In this document: positions 9,561 through 18,992 of the stretch, piece after piece
Position numbering within the stretch: the first letter of the stretch is position 1
How the letters are laid out: each line of letters begins with the position of its first letter
Notes under the pieces: model-generated
Seen by the model: the letters and a program-made list of their open reading frames with translations, nothing else
What the model was told of the DNA's origin: nothing
Database searches by the model: none
Origin: Ferrimonas sp. YFM
GTDB lineage: Bacteria > Pseudomonadota > Gammaproteobacteria > Enterobacterales > Shewanellaceae
Assembly (NCBI RefSeq): GCF_030296015.1
Contig: NZ_AP027368.1
Coordinates: 2,666,001-2,730,000 of the forward strand
DNA: 64,000 bases
Reading direction: 5' to 3'
Translations under genes and position numbers: made by a program

Positions 9561-9702
9561 AGTGCATCCTTGCCAAACAGGTCGAACCAATCATAGTCCG
9601 TTGTCATCCCCTGTTCATATTCCATTCACTTATATTCTTACTATTGAAAAACCTTACTGGCGCCCCCACTCCATACCCAAGAGCCAGCAACGAGTCAGCC
9701 AA

Positions 9703-10182
9703 TTGAACTACCCTATCCACGCATACGACCAGCACGGCAGCCTTAAGGCGCCAGTCTGGCTCTATCTTTTGCTGGCGTTTTTTGCCCGAACCTGGCTGCT
9801 GCTGGCCATCGCCGCCGCCAGCCGAACCACAGGCTCAGATATTCTGGCGCTGTTTTATCCTGATACTCACCATTTTTACCTGGGTCTGGGCTCGGGATTA
9901 CCTGTTATCGTCCTGATGATCTGCGGCCGACTCAAAAGCGACAAACACCCTGCCCTTGCGACCCTGTGGCGTCATGGCCGCTGGTTGCTGCTGGCCAACT
10001 GGCTGGCTGACCTCAGTCTGCAGTTGTCTGGCGTTCTGCACCTTCGGGGGGAGATCGGCCTCTATCAGAGCCTGCCGCTGTTAGCCAGTTTCTGGTTTGG
10101 CTGGTACCTTTTGAAGAGCCGCAGAATCGGGGACTATTTTGATGGTGCTCATGTCCTGAGCCACGGGGTTACCCGGGGTTAG
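9703..10182 (+). CDS. DUF2919 (YfeZ-like) inner membrane protein
   Basis: About 160 residues with four hydrophobic segments. It opens with LNYPIHAYDQHGSLKAPVW, the signature start of DUF2919/YfeZ proteins, whose function is unknown. The start is uncertain: the TTG at 9703 places the conserved N-terminus right at the beginning but has only a weak ribosome site, while the frame is open back to 9499. Stop at 10180-10182. Confidence 0.7.
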   Translation: MNYPIHAYDQHGSLKAPVWLYLLLAFFARTWLLLAIAAASRTTGSDILALFYPDTHHFYLGLGSGLPVIVLMICGRLKSDKHPALATLWRHGRWLLLANWLADLSLQLSGVLHLRGEIGLYQSLPLLASFWFGWYLLKSRRIGDYFDGAHVLSHGVTRG

Positions 10183-10236
10183 CACCTGGCCCAACCTTTT
10201 GTTTACAATGACCGTTTCGACCAACTGGATACACAT

Positions 10237-10653
10237 ATGGATATGCTGACTGACTCTCTTGCCGGAATTGGCCCCTTCTTTACCTATCTGGTGATTGGCC
10301 TGGCCCTGATCGCCCTGTTCAAGGTGATCTACTCTGCCCTGACCCCCTACGATGAATGGGGACTGGTAAAACAGGAGCAAAATCAGGCGGCCGGCATCGG
10401 CATCGGTGGCGCCCTCATCGGCTTTACCCTGGCCCTGGCTGCTGCGGCGGCCAACTCAGTTTCTCTGGTGGATTACGTCCTCTGGGCAGGTGTTGCCCTG
10501 GTGGCCCAACTGCTGGCCTTCACCGTAGTAAGACTGGTGATCCTTCCCGGCCTGGTGGAAAAAATCGAACAAAACAACATTGCCGCCGCCATCGTGCTGG
10601 CTGCCATTAACATCTGTGTGGGCCTGCTCAATGCGGCCTGCATGAGCTACTAG
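10237..10653 (+). CDS. DUF350 (YjfL-like) membrane protein
   Basis: A 138-residue protein with four hydrophobic helices and the DUF350 pattern, including NQAAGIGIGGALIGFTLALA. It is the first of three tightly spaced genes (DUF350, YgiB-like, YgiC-like); the same trio recurs in other gammaproteobacteria (yjfLMC-like). The role of the set is not known. It is probably envelope-related, because the second gene is a lipoprotein and the third an ATP-grasp ligase. Confidence 0.85.
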   Translation: MDMLTDSLAGIGPFFTYLVIGLALIALFKVIYSALTPYDEWGLVKQEQNQAAGIGIGGALIGFTLALAAAAANSVSLVDYVLWAGVALVAQLLAFTVVRLVILPGLVEKIEQNNIAAAIVLAAINICVGLLNAACMSY

Positions 10654-10662
10654 GAGCAGATT

Positions 10663-11328
10663 GTGAAACGAAGTCGTTCTGTCCTCTCCCCGAGATTTAA
10701 GAAACAGGCCACGGCACCGACGGCCGCCGCGGTCAGCGTCTCCCTGATGTTGTCCGGCTGTAGCCCCGCCCCCAAGCAGGAAACTGCCCAGGTCTACAAA
10801 ACGGCGGAGGAGTGCATCCTGGTCAATCCGGATCAGGAGCAGCTGTGCCGGGACGTATTTGGCGAGGCCATGGCTCTGGCCGAGGAAACCGCCCCACGCT
10901 TCAACTCCCTGGCCGACTGCGAATTGGAGTTTGGTGCCGATCAATGCATGGGCGGCGGTGAATTCGCCGGCTCCCTGGCCGATGGCGATCAGTACGCCGA
11001 AAGCAGTGGCGGTGGAGGCTGGTTTATGCCGATGATGTATGGCTACATGATGGGCAGTATGCTGAGCGGCTCCTCCCGCAAGTACCGCTCGGCGCCACTC
11101 TACAGCTCCAAGAACGCCCGTTCCCCCATGTACGGCAAGCTGGTGACCGGCGCCGGCGATACTGTCGGCCGGGCCAACGACCGGGTGGTGCGCACCTCCC
11201 CCAACAACTTCACCCCCAAGAAGGCCACCACGGTGACCCAAAGGGGCGGCTTCGGCAAGATTGCCCGGGTGAAATCCACTCAAGCCAGAAGCAGCACCAA
11301 GAGCAGTTCCAGGGGCTGGGGCGGCTGA
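10663..11328 (+). CDS. DUF1190 lipoprotein (YgiB/YjfM family)
   Basis: 221 residues starting with GTG at 10663 after AGGAG. The N-terminus is basic, then a hydrophobic segment ends in the lipobox-like LMLSGC. DUF1190 features follow: YKTAEECI, paired cysteines, a Gly-rich middle and a Ser/Gly/Arg-rich tail. The stop overlaps the ATG of the next gene by one base. Function unknown; the partner is a glutathionylspermidine-synthase-like enzyme. Confidence 0.85.
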   Translation: MKRSRSVLSPRFKKQATAPTAAAVSVSLMLSGCSPAPKQETAQVYKTAEECILVNPDQEQLCRDVFGEAMALAEETAPRFNSLADCELEFGADQCMGGGEFAGSLADGDQYAESSGGGGWFMPMMYGYMMGSMLSGSSRKYRSAPLYSSKNARSPMYGKLVTGAGDTVGRANDRVVRTSPNNFTPKKATTVTQRGGFGKIARVKSTQARSSTKSSSRGWGG

Positions 11329-12494
11329 TGCGTCGAGAACTCATTTCCCCCAGAGCCCACTGGCAGAGCCAGGCCGAAAGCTACGGCTTTAACTTCCATA
11401 CCATGTATGGCGAGCCCTACTGGGATGAGAGCCGCTACTACGCCTTCACCCTGGAGCAGATAGAACGGGATCTGGAAGATCCCACCACCGAGCTGAACCA
11501 GATGTGCCTGGAGGTGGTGGACAAGGTGATGGCCAGCGAGGAACTGCTGACCAGGTTCGCCATCCCCAGGGAGCACTGGGAGATGATCGCCCGCTCCTGG
11601 CGCCTGAGAGACCCCTCCCTCTATGCCCGTATGGACCTGGCCTATGACGGCAACGGCCCGGCCAAAATGCTGGAGAACAACGCCGACACCCCCACCAGCC
11701 TGTATGAGTCCGCCTTTTTTCAGTGGCTGTGGCTGGAGGACCGCCTCAAAGACGGCACCTTGGCCCCCGGCAGCGACCAGTACAACAGCATCCAGGATAA
11801 GCTGATTGAACGCTTCGCCGAGCTTAAGAAGAGCTGGCCTCCGGTGCCACTGCATTTCGCCTGCTGTCAGGATACGGACGAGGACAGAGGCACAGTTCAA
11901 TACCTTCAGGACTGCGCCGAAGAGGCGGGCTTCGACGCCTGCTTCACCTTCATCGAAGAGATCGGCCTGACGCCCCAGGGTGGCTTTGTGGATGGCCAGG
12001 ATCGCCCCATTCATGCCGCCTTCAAACTCTATCCCTGGGAGTTTATGCTCAGAGAAGAGTTCGGCCAGCATCTGAACAAGAGCCAGACCCGCTGGCTGGA
12101 ACCAAGCTGGAAGTCGGTGCTCTCCAACAAGGCCCTGCTGCCGATGTTGTGGAAACTGTTCCCCAACCACCCCAACCTGCTGCCCGCCTACTTCGCCGAT
12201 GAGCTCCACCTGGCCGGTGAAAGCAAGTTGGTAGAGAAACCCATCTACTCCAGAGAAGGTGCCAATGTCCGCATTCTCGAAGGGGGCCAGGCGGTGGCGG
12301 ACAGTGACGGGCCCTACGGTGAGGAGGGCATCATCTATCAGGCATTCCACCCCCTGGCCCGCTTTGGCGAGGATTACGCCCTGATTGGGTCCTGGCTGGT
12401 AGGCGATGAAGCCGCCGGCATCTCGGTTCGGGAGGACTCAAGCCTGATCACTCAGGACCTCTCCCGCTTCGTGCCCCATATCATCCTGCCCTGA
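11328..12494 (+). CDS. Glutathionylspermidine synthase-like ATP-grasp protein (YgiC/YjfC)
   Basis: 388 residues matching the C-terminal synthetase fold of glutathionylspermidine synthase: early YGEPYWDE, the central [13 protein letters not shown], and the late [12 protein letters not shown] and YIYQAFHPL-type strands (here [12 protein letters not shown]). YgiC/YjfC proteins keep the ATP-grasp residues but lack the amidase domain, and their true amide product is unproven. It is the last gene of the trio, followed by a hairpin at 12499-12527. Confidence 0.88.
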   Translation: MRRELISPRAHWQSQAESYGFNFHTMYGEPYWDESRYYAFTLEQIERDLEDPTTELNQMCLEVVDKVMASEELLTRFAIPREHWEMIARSWRLRDPSLYARMDLAYDGNGPAKMLENNADTPTSLYESAFFQWLWLEDRLKDGTLAPGSDQYNSIQDKLIERFAELKKSWPPVPLHFACCQDTDEDRGTVQYLQDCAEEAGFDACFTFIEEIGLTPQGGFVDGQDRPIHAAFKLYPWEFMLREEFGQHLNKSQTRWLEPSWKSVLSNKALLPMLWKLFPNHPNLLPAYFADELHLAGESKLVEKPIYSREGANVRILEGGQAVADSDGPYGEEGIIYQAFHPLARFGEDYALIGSWLVGDEAAGISVREDSSLITQDLSRFVPHIILP

Positions 12495-12498
12495 ACAC

Positions 12499-12530
12499 CA
12501 GCCCCTGAGGGTGACTCCCGGGGGCTGTTT
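12499..12530 (+). terminator. Terminator after the YgiC-like gene
   Basis: CAGCCCC paired with GGGGCTG over a 15-base loop, followed by TTT; modest strength. Confidence 0.65.
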
Positions 12531-12550
12531 CCTACCCGTCTCACTTTAGG

Positions 12551-13093
12551 ATGCGATGGATGAGAAGGATCTCAATTGCACTGCTGGCCCTCGTTGGCCT
12601 GTTTGCCAGTGCTGCCCAGGCAAACTCCCTGGCCCAAACCCTGAACGATCTCTATCTGGAAGATCAGCAGGACAAACAAAGCGGCGCCTACAGCTACTAC
12701 AGGGACCAGCAGCGCCTGGAGTCGGTCCAGGCCCTGCTAGAGAACAACAGACTCACCCAGGCCAAGGAGTACTACCATGCCGCAGTGATCTTTCAGCATG
12801 GCAGTCGCAGCGAACACTACCGCCGAGCGCATACCCTGGCCCTGGAGGCGGTAAGACTTGAGCCTGGCTTTATGGAGGCACGATGGCTGGCCTGCGCCGC
12901 AGAGGACAGGTACCTGCACAGCCTGGGAAAGCCTCAGGTATGGGGCACTCAGCAGAGGTTCACCGGCAGCTGGACGCTGGAGCCGTTTGACCGCAGTGCG
13001 AAAAGCGATAGGGAACGCCAAGCAAACGGTGTTTCGAACCTGGAGGCCATCGATTCGCACATCGAAACACTCAATGGCACCGAACTGAAATAG
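12551..13093 (+). CDS. Exported protein of unknown function
   Basis: 180 residues with a clear signal peptide (MRWMRRISIALLALVGLFA, then AAQA as a likely cleavage site). A second ATG at 12560 is equally possible. The mature part includes AAVIFQHGS and HTLALEAVRLEPGF, a helical TPR-like stretch, then LACAAEDRYLHSLGKPQ and WGTQ. I do not recognise a named family with certainty. It acts in the periplasm or outer envelope if the signal peptide is real. Confidence 0.75.
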   Translation: MRWMRRISIALLALVGLFASAAQANSLAQTLNDLYLEDQQDKQSGAYSYYRDQQRLESVQALLENNRLTQAKEYYHAAVIFQHGSRSEHYRRAHTLALEAVRLEPGFMEARWLACAAEDRYLHSLGKPQVWGTQQRFTGSWTLEPFDRSAKSDRERQANGVSNLEAIDSHIETLNGTELK

Positions 13094-13178
13094 ATCCGCT
13101 GACCGGGCATACTTTGTTGAATTACCGGCTTTGTACCATGCTTACTGACTGGAGACTCTGGGCCACAGGGAGGTGAGC

Positions 13179-13721
13179 ATGAAGTGGGCATTCATCGATT
13201 ATGAGAACATCGGCAATCTGGATAAAGTGGATCTCAGTGCCTACGACCGAGTCGTGCTGCTCCTTGGCGCCAAGCAGCCCAAAGTGGATCTCGGCTCCCA
13301 GCGATACCACTCTCCCATTGAATTGACTCTGGTCCAGGTTCAGGAGGTTCAATCCAACAATCTGGACTTTCACCTGAGCTATTACCTGGGCAAGTTTGAT
13401 GCTCTGGAATCCCCCAATATCGCCTTCGATGTGATCAGCAATGACAACGGCTTTACCCCTCTGGTCGCCCACATCCGCAGCAATGGACGCCAATGCAACC
13501 AGGTCCGCGTAAGCACGGCCCCGCTTAATCCAGACAAGATGCTGCAACTGCTGATCTCAATCCCCAAAAACAAGCGGCCGAAAACCATCGCCACCCTGAA
13601 AAACCACATTGCCGCTCATATGAAAATCCAGGGGAACGATGTCGCCATTCAGAATCAGTTTCAGCAACTGATCGCCGACAAGGTCATCCGGCTCTCCGGC
13701 GACAACATTCAGTACAACTGA
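13179..13721 (+). CDS. PIN-like domain protein
   Basis: About 180 residues. The N-terminus has FIDYENIGNL with an early acidic DYEN, the middle has YYLGKFD, and VISNDNGFTPLV carries another acidic site, as in PIN/NYN-type RNase-like folds. The ATG at 13179 follows GGGAGG at ideal spacing; the upstream GTG at 13173 is less likely. The C-terminal 60 residues look like a small helical RNA- or DNA-binding region. A role in RNA handling is inferred only from the fold. Confidence 0.7.
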   Translation: MKWAFIDYENIGNLDKVDLSAYDRVVLLLGAKQPKVDLGSQRYHSPIELTLVQVQEVQSNNLDFHLSYYLGKFDALESPNIAFDVISNDNGFTPLVAHIRSNGRQCNQVRVSTAPLNPDKMLQLLISIPKNKRPKTIATLKNHIAAHMKIQGNDVAIQNQFQQLIADKVIRLSGDNIQYN

Positions 13722-13736
13722 GCCAGCCCCAGACAC

Positions 13737-13767
13737 AACAAAGCCGCCAAAGAGGCGGCTTTGTTCG
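13737..13767. terminator. Strong terminator
   Basis: AACAAAGCCGCC paired with GGCGGCTTTGTT, perfect 12-bp stem. It can serve the plus-strand PIN-like gene and, with the A run on the other side, the minus-strand small gene next to it. Confidence 0.85.
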
Positions 13768-13780
13768 GTTTTGGCCTTCC

Positions 13781-13864
13781 TTAGAAGATAAAGGAAGCCA
13801 GCACCACGATCATGCCCAGAGAGCCCACAACGGCGCCCAGCGCGAATTTCAGGTTAGTGTCCAT
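13781..13864 (-). CDS. YnhF-like small membrane protein (27 aa)
   Basis: A 27-residue frame reads MDTNLKFALGAVVGSLGMIV then VLASFIF. It has the MxTxLKF start and a single membrane helix as in the YnhF family. The ATG at 13864 has AAGGAG eight bases upstream; an ATG at 13870 would add two residues but sits too close to that site. It ends just before a strong terminator. Known YnhF homologues are inner-membrane peptides of unknown function. Confidence 0.7.
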   Translation of the reverse strand: MDTNLKFALGAVVGSLGMIVVLASFIF

Positions 13865-13994
13865 CAACATCACTCCTTAGCTCAACAACGGTTGACACCA
13901 GCTTACGCCCTGTGGTGGGTGACTCAAGTGAGCTCAATCACATCTGTTATCTGGATCACACTGATAATCTTGTTCACTTTAATCGAAAAAATCT

Positions 13995-14606
13995 TCAGCT
14001 GCGTAGCACCACCGCGGTGGCCAGGGCGATGAAGATCAGGGCACTGGCTCGGTCCACCCACAGGGCGTTGGACTTGAGCCAGCCCAGCAAGCCAGTGCGA
14101 CCGATGCCCAAGGCGACGGCGGCATACCACAAGGCATCGATGCCGCCGGCGGTGGCCATCATCACCAACTGGTCACTCAGGGTCAGATCTTCACGGACAA
14201 ACTGACTGAACAGGGCCAGGAAGAAGATCGCCAGCTTGGGGTTGAGGAAGGCCACCATAAAGCCACCACCAAAGCCCACAAACCGGCTCTTATGGGCCTT
14301 AGGCTCGTCGGCTTCCACGGCGGGTTTGGCTCTCAGGATGTTAAAGGCCATATAGAGCAGGAAGGCGGCGCCGGCGTACTGCAGCCCCTGAAACAGCCAG
14401 GGGGTCTGGCTTATCATCAGCCCAAGGCCCATGGCGGTGATCAGCGCATACAGGGCCACGCCCAGGCCGTGGCCGATGGCGGTATTGAGGCCGGTGGCGG
14501 TGCCCCTTTGCACCGTATTGTTGATCACCAGGGCCAGGCTCGGACCCGGGCTGATGGCACCCAGTACGCAGATGGTGGCCAGGGGCAGCCAGGTGGTAAA
14601 ACTCAT
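13995..14606 (-). CDS. LysE/RhtB family amino-acid exporter
   Basis: 203 residues, six hydrophobic helices, with the family hallmarks GAISPGPSLALV near the N-terminus and GFMVAFLNPKLAIFF in the middle. Such proteins export amino acids or related metabolites through the inner membrane; the substrate is not predictable here. A LysR-type regulator follows upstream on the same strand, about 80 bases from its start, and may control it. Confidence 0.9.
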   Translation of the reverse strand: MSFTTWLPLATICVLGAISPGPSLALVINNTVQRGTATGLNTAIGHGLGVALYALITAMGLGLMISQTPWLFQGLQYAGAAFLLYMAFNILRAKPAVEADEPKAHKSRFVGFGGGFMVAFLNPKLAIFFLALFSQFVREDLTLSDQLVMMATAGGIDALWYAAVALGIGRTGLLGWLKSNALWVDRASALIFIALATAVVLRS

Positions 14607-14686
14607 TGCTCTTTCCTATCTGAACGTCAATGACACCAGCATAATCCGCGTCAGAGATGCCACAAAGAGATATCTACTCATCACAA

Positions 14687-15643
14687 TCATTCCAAATGCT
14701 CATGCCCATTGGCCACATAACGGCGCAGGTGCCCCTCCAGCAGCGGCTGGGCCAGTTGCCGAAACCAACGGTGGGCCGGGTCCTGATCAAACCTCTGGTG
14801 CCACAACATGCGATACCCCTGCCTGGCCAGAGTAAAGGGCAGGCGGCGAACCGTCAGGGGGACGCTTTCGGCCAGCTGTACGCCGATGTGCAGTGGAGTG
14901 GTCAACAGGGCATCGGAATGACACAAAATGCCGACGGCAGCTTGAAAGAAAGGCACTTCGGCCCAGATCTGCCTCTGCTGACCCAGGGTTGCCAGGTGAC
15001 GGTCCACCGGGGTGTCTTTATCCCCTCCCCCGCTCACCAACAGGTGGCGACTGTCCAGGTACCCCTCCAGGGTCAGCTCCCCTGTCGCCAGGGGGTGATC
15101 CCGCCTCAGTAGCACCGCCAGTCCATCTTCCCCGCCGGGCCAGTGGCTCAGGCTGTCGGGCACCTCCTGTTCCTCCAGTATGGTCGAGACCAGGTCGATG
15201 GGCAGGTCCGCCAGCCGGTGCAGATGCTCCCGCTGCCACAAGCGATACTTCAAGGTCACTCCTGGGGCCTGACGCGCCACCTCGGCGGCGATAAAGGGGT
15301 AGATGAACTGGGCCACATAGTCTGAGGAGGCAAACACGAAAGTGCGCTGGCATTGGGCCGGGTCGAAGGCGGGAGGCTGATAAAAACCCTCAAGCTGTTT
15401 CAAGGTTTCAGGAAGAACCTGTTTCAGCTCCTCGGCTCGCGGGGTGAGCAGATACCGCTGACCGTCACGAATCAGCAAGGGGTCCTGAAAGTCGTCGCGC
15501 AGTTGAGCCAACGTCTTGCTGACCGCCGACTGGGTCATGTGCAGTGCCTCTCCTGCCCGGGTCAGGTTAGGGGTATGAAGCAGCACGCTCAGCACTCTGA
15601 GCTGATTGAGATTATGACGCATGAAAGGGTCCGATGCCGACAT
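14687..15643 (-). CDS. LysR-type transcriptional regulator
   Basis: 318 residues. The N-terminal helix-turn-helix is at residues 8-66 (LNQLRVLSVLLHTPNLTRAG and AVSKTLAQLRDDFQDPLLIR), followed by a periplasmic-binding-like effector domain. The start at 15643 puts the HTH close to the N-terminus as usual. The neighbouring lysE-like gene on the same strand is its most plausible target, but no operator can be named. Confidence 0.9.
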   Translation of the reverse strand: MSASDPFMRHNLNQLRVLSVLLHTPNLTRAGEALHMTQSAVSKTLAQLRDDFQDPLLIRDGQRYLLTPRAEELKQVLPETLKQLEGFYQPPAFDPAQCQRTFVFASSDYVAQFIYPFIAAEVARQAPGVTLKYRLWQREHLHRLADLPIDLVSTILEEQEVPDSLSHWPGGEDGLAVLLRRDHPLATGELTLEGYLDSRHLLVSGGGDKDTPVDRHLATLGQQRQIWAEVPFFQAAVGILCHSDALLTTPLHIGVQLAESVPLTVRRLPFTLARQGYRMLWHQRFDQDPAHRWFRQLAQPLLEGHLRRYVANGHEHLE

Positions 15644-15702
15644 CCGAACCCCCTATATACCCCAAAAACCTTCGGTGACAAACCACCGGGTTGGCGGCGG
15701 GG

Positions 15703-16080
15703 TTAATCCAGTCTCTGTAACTGCATCAGGCTCATCACAGCCAGCAGGGTGAAGAATGCCGGGTCGCTCCAACCAAAACCGGAAAACACACCCAAGACGC
15801 TGGCATACAGGGTGATGGCGACTCCGAACAGGTTGGTGATCAAGATGCCGGTGAGCACCCGCTTAAGGGTGTCGGGCTGGGTCAGATCCCGCAACAACCA
15901 GGTCAACGCCGCGAGGCCGCCAAGAAAGATGCTGTTGTGCTGCGACAGAAACAGGGCATCGCCGTCGGCGATCTCCAGCCCATACAGCGGCCAGAGCTGG
16001 AGGGGTATCAGCAGTAGCGCCAGGGCAAAGAAGCCATAGACAATGCTGTGAAAGGTGAGAAATTGTTTACTGGTCATCAT
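15703..16080 (-). CDS. Four-helix membrane protein of unknown function
   Basis: About 125 residues, nearly all hydrophobic, with about four membrane segments separated by short loops. The ATG at 16080 or 16077 follows GGAG; a longer frame starts at 16110. I do not recognise the family, though its size and shape recall small uncharacterised inner-membrane DUF proteins. Confidence 0.65.
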   Translation of the reverse strand: MMTSKQFLTFHSIVYGFFALALLLIPLQLWPLYGLEIADGDALFLSQHNSIFLGGLAALTWLLRDLTQPDTLKRVLTGILITNLFGVAITLYASVLGVFSGFGWSDPAFFTLLAVMSLMQLQRLD

Positions 16081-16229
16081 AGGCTCCACATTTTCCTCTG
16101 GTGAGACCACACTCGGCTGTGGCCATCAGTCCACCCGATCTTACTTGTGGTTTTTCGACAGTAAAGTGAAAAATTTTGTGGCCTGATGTCGATTTTGTAG
16201 ACACCAGGCCACAGAGCCTAAGACTGGAT

Positions 16230-17933
16230 CTAACGCTGTGTCGGTTGCTGATCGTAGCTCAACACCAGGCCGCGGCTGTCTACGTCCATCTCCATGATCA
16301 ACCTGGCATCCATCTCACTGTAGGTTGCCAATTCGGCAGCGGCTTCAGGCTCGATGGCACTGAGCAACTGCATCATGGGCTCAAGGGCACGGCGATAGTC
16401 CATGACCATGGAGAACAGGCCATTGGGGTTTGCGGGCTGACTGGCCAAGTTTCGGGCCACCGCTTCCGATTTGGCCCCGGAATAGATCAGCAGGTGCTCC
16501 CCTGCCTGCTCAACGGTCATGGTCTGGGGCAGAGGTTGGCCCATCACCTGGTCCATCTGCTTCTTCTCCCCTGGGGCGACGTTGACCTCAGCCAAGGGCG
16601 GGAAAGCGGCGGCGCCTGTGGCAATGATCTTGCCTGGATCTTTGGCAGAGAAGCTCATCAGCATGTCCACGCTCTTGAGCATCTCGTTGCTCATGCCCTG
16701 CTGATCCAGAGCATAATCAAAGATGCTCAGGCTTATGCCTTGAACCCCATCGGTGAATCCAGCGAACAGGCCCAGAGTTTCCGGCGGCATCATCTTCAGT
16801 TCATCCTGGATCTCACCCAGGGCCTGACACTGATATTCCTGCTCCAGCCACTGATTGCGGATGGTGGTCAGGCTTGCCTGCAGATTGTCCGCATTGATCC
16901 CAAGGGCGGCACTGAGCAGCGGGCCATCGGCACCTTGACCCAGATCTGGCAGGAAGCCTCGCATCTGAGTCAGCGCATCGATGATCACGCCATTGTTGGA
17001 CTCCACCACCATCTGACCTTCCATCGCCAACTTGCCGCTCTCCAGGCGATAGTCGTTTTCAAAGGAGGTACGAGACCAGTTACCGGCAATGGCCGACCAC
17101 TCATTCAGGCACTCAGAGTTGCGGAAAGACACCACCTCGGAAGGGTTGTCGATGAGCTTGGTCAACTGACGAGCGAACTCATTGCCATCCTGGCTGAACA
17201 GCCCGGTCACCAGCTGCTTGTGGTTGATGAAACCCAGGTTGTCACTGGAGAATCCGTTGCGCTTCTTGATTTCAGCCACCTCGCCACTGTCCGCCAGGGA
17301 GTTGGCCGGCTGGGTCACGCCCAGCGCCTGTTTGATCTGCGCTTCACCGACGAAAGGCGCCCCCAGGGTCAGAGTCAGCTCGCCCTGATGATGAGCAACC
17401 CAAAGCTCAATCACCTCGCCGGTATCGTCCAGATCCAGAGGATAAACCCGCGCCTGCCTGTCACCCAGGGTGCGCACCTCATGACTCTGGCCACTTTGCT
17501 GCTCGAAGCCATCCAGGGTAGCAAACAGTTTGTCAGGATGGGCCAGACTGGATTTCAGTACCGGAATCATGCCCAGCGCATAGGTATAGCCGGTCACCTC
17601 ATCCGCCAGGCCATAATCCTCGATGAACCTGTCCGGACTGGTCAGGGTTTCTGCGTAATGGATAAACCAGCTCATCAGGAAGCGGGCCGAGGGCTGAGTC
17701 ACCTCCTCCAGCTCCTGCTTCATCATCGCCAGCTCCTGCTCACTCATCAGCGGAGCCGAGTACTGCTCCAGCTGCGCCCGCAATGGGAAGGGGGTCACCT
17801 GAGCCGCAAAAAAGACCGTATCCGCCGGAACCTGCGCCAAGATGCCAGAGCCACTGGTTTGAGTCTGATTGATGTAGACCCCTCCAGCTATCACGGCGGC
17901 GGCAATAACGGTCAAACCCAGTTTTTTCATCAT
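16230..17933 (-). CDS. Exported envelope protein of unknown function
   Basis: 567 residues starting MMKKLGLTVIAAAVIAGGVY, a signal peptide or N-terminal anchor, after AAGGA. The body is soluble and acidic, with repeated segments such as ILAQVPADTVFFAAQVTPFP and GLFAGFTDGVQGISLSIFDY. It recalls DUF3352-like proteins that open with a 'PADT..F' strand, but I cannot assign it. It is monocistronic. Confidence 0.7.
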   Translation of the reverse strand: MMKKLGLTVIAAAVIAGGVYINQTQTSGSGILAQVPADTVFFAAQVTPFPLRAQLEQYSAPLMSEQELAMMKQELEEVTQPSARFLMSWFIHYAETLTSPDRFIEDYGLADEVTGYTYALGMIPVLKSSLAHPDKLFATLDGFEQQSGQSHEVRTLGDRQARVYPLDLDDTGEVIELWVAHHQGELTLTLGAPFVGEAQIKQALGVTQPANSLADSGEVAEIKKRNGFSSDNLGFINHKQLVTGLFSQDGNEFARQLTKLIDNPSEVVSFRNSECLNEWSAIAGNWSRTSFENDYRLESGKLAMEGQMVVESNNGVIIDALTQMRGFLPDLGQGADGPLLSAALGINADNLQASLTTIRNQWLEQEYQCQALGEIQDELKMMPPETLGLFAGFTDGVQGISLSIFDYALDQQGMSNEMLKSVDMLMSFSAKDPGKIIATGAAAFPPLAEVNVAPGEKKQMDQVMGQPLPQTMTVEQAGEHLLIYSGAKSEAVARNLASQPANPNGLFSMVMDYRRALEPMMQLLSAIEPEAAAELATYSEMDARLIMEMDVDSRGLVLSYDQQPTQR

Positions 17934-18170
17934 TCTCTATCCTTGCTGTTCTGATTAACGCCATCACTCCGGCGGAATGCATTCAATTACAACAATACCT
18001 TAGCCGGATGTCACCGCCTAAATGCGACATTGGCGACTTGGCTCCTTGTGCGCACCAGATTGCAGTAAATATCACACTGTCACCCATGGCAAATGGGTTG
18101 TCACCATCGGCCAATGCCCGAAAACGCTGCCGCCGATAGACTGGCCCCATCAACTGCACAGGAGAGAATC

Positions 18171-18953
18171 ATGAGTCAGAACATCGCCCTTATCACCGGA
18201 GCCTCCAGCGGCATCGGCACAGAACTGGCCCGTCACCATGCCCAACAGGGTGGCGACCTGGTGTTGGTGGCCCGCAGCGAATCTACCCTGAACCGACTCA
18301 AGGAGGAGTTCGAGCGAGACTATGGCATCAAGGTCTGGGTGCTGACAGAGGATCTTTCCCAACCCGGTTCGGCCCAGCGGGTGTTTGAAGCCACCGAAGC
18401 GTTGGGCATAGAGGTAGAGCTGCTGATCAACAACGCCGGCTTCGGCGGCCACGGCCGTTTCCATCAGCGCGACCTCGGCGAGGATGAAGCGATGATGCAG
18501 CTGAATATGGCCACCCTCACCTCTCTGACCCACTGCTATCTGCAGGTCATGGTGCAACGGGGTCATGGCAAAGTGCTCAACGTGGCGTCAACCGCCGCCT
18601 TTATGCCGGGCCCACTGCAGGCGGTGTACTACGCCACCAAGTCCTTCGTGCTCTCCTTCTCTCAGGCGGTGGCCAAGGAGCTGGAAGGCAGTGGCGTCAC
18701 CGTAACCGCCCTGTGTCCGGGCGCGGTGGACACCGGCTTTGTCAGGCGAGGTAACCTGGAAGGGGTGGAGATCTTCGACAAAGCGGCGACGCCCGAGTCC
18801 GTGGCCTTGTGTGGATACGACGCCATGATGAAGGGCGAACTGGTTGCCATCAACGAACGTCAGCTGAGCTTCATGCTCAACTGGGTGGTGCCGCTGCTGC
18901 CTCGCAAGTGGGTACTCGCCCTCTCCCAGAGGGCGATGGAAAAAACCGCCTAG
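18171..18953 (+). CDS. Short-chain dehydrogenase/reductase
   Basis: 260 residues of the classical SDR fold: the cofactor motif TGASSGIGTELARH near residue 10, the NNAG motif (LLINNAGFGGHG), the catalytic YATKS (YYATKSFVLSF) and the upstream Ser in NVASTAA. It oxidises or reduces an unknown alcohol/ketone with NAD(P)H. The ATG at 18171 follows AGGAGAG; the frame is open further upstream, but the Rossmann fold starts here. It converges on the AidB-like gene. Confidence 0.9.
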   Translation: MSQNIALITGASSGIGTELARHHAQQGGDLVLVARSESTLNRLKEEFERDYGIKVWVLTEDLSQPGSAQRVFEATEALGIEVELLINNAGFGGHGRFHQRDLGEDEAMMQLNMATLTSLTHCYLQVMVQRGHGKVLNVASTAAFMPGPLQAVYYATKSFVLSFSQAVAKELEGSGVTVTALCPGAVDTGFVRRGNLEGVEIFDKAATPESVALCGYDAMMKGELVAINERQLSFMLNWVVPLLPRKWVLALSQRAMEKTA

Positions 18954-18992
18954 CACTGGCCAAACAGGGCCGCAAATGCGGGCCCTGAGGTA

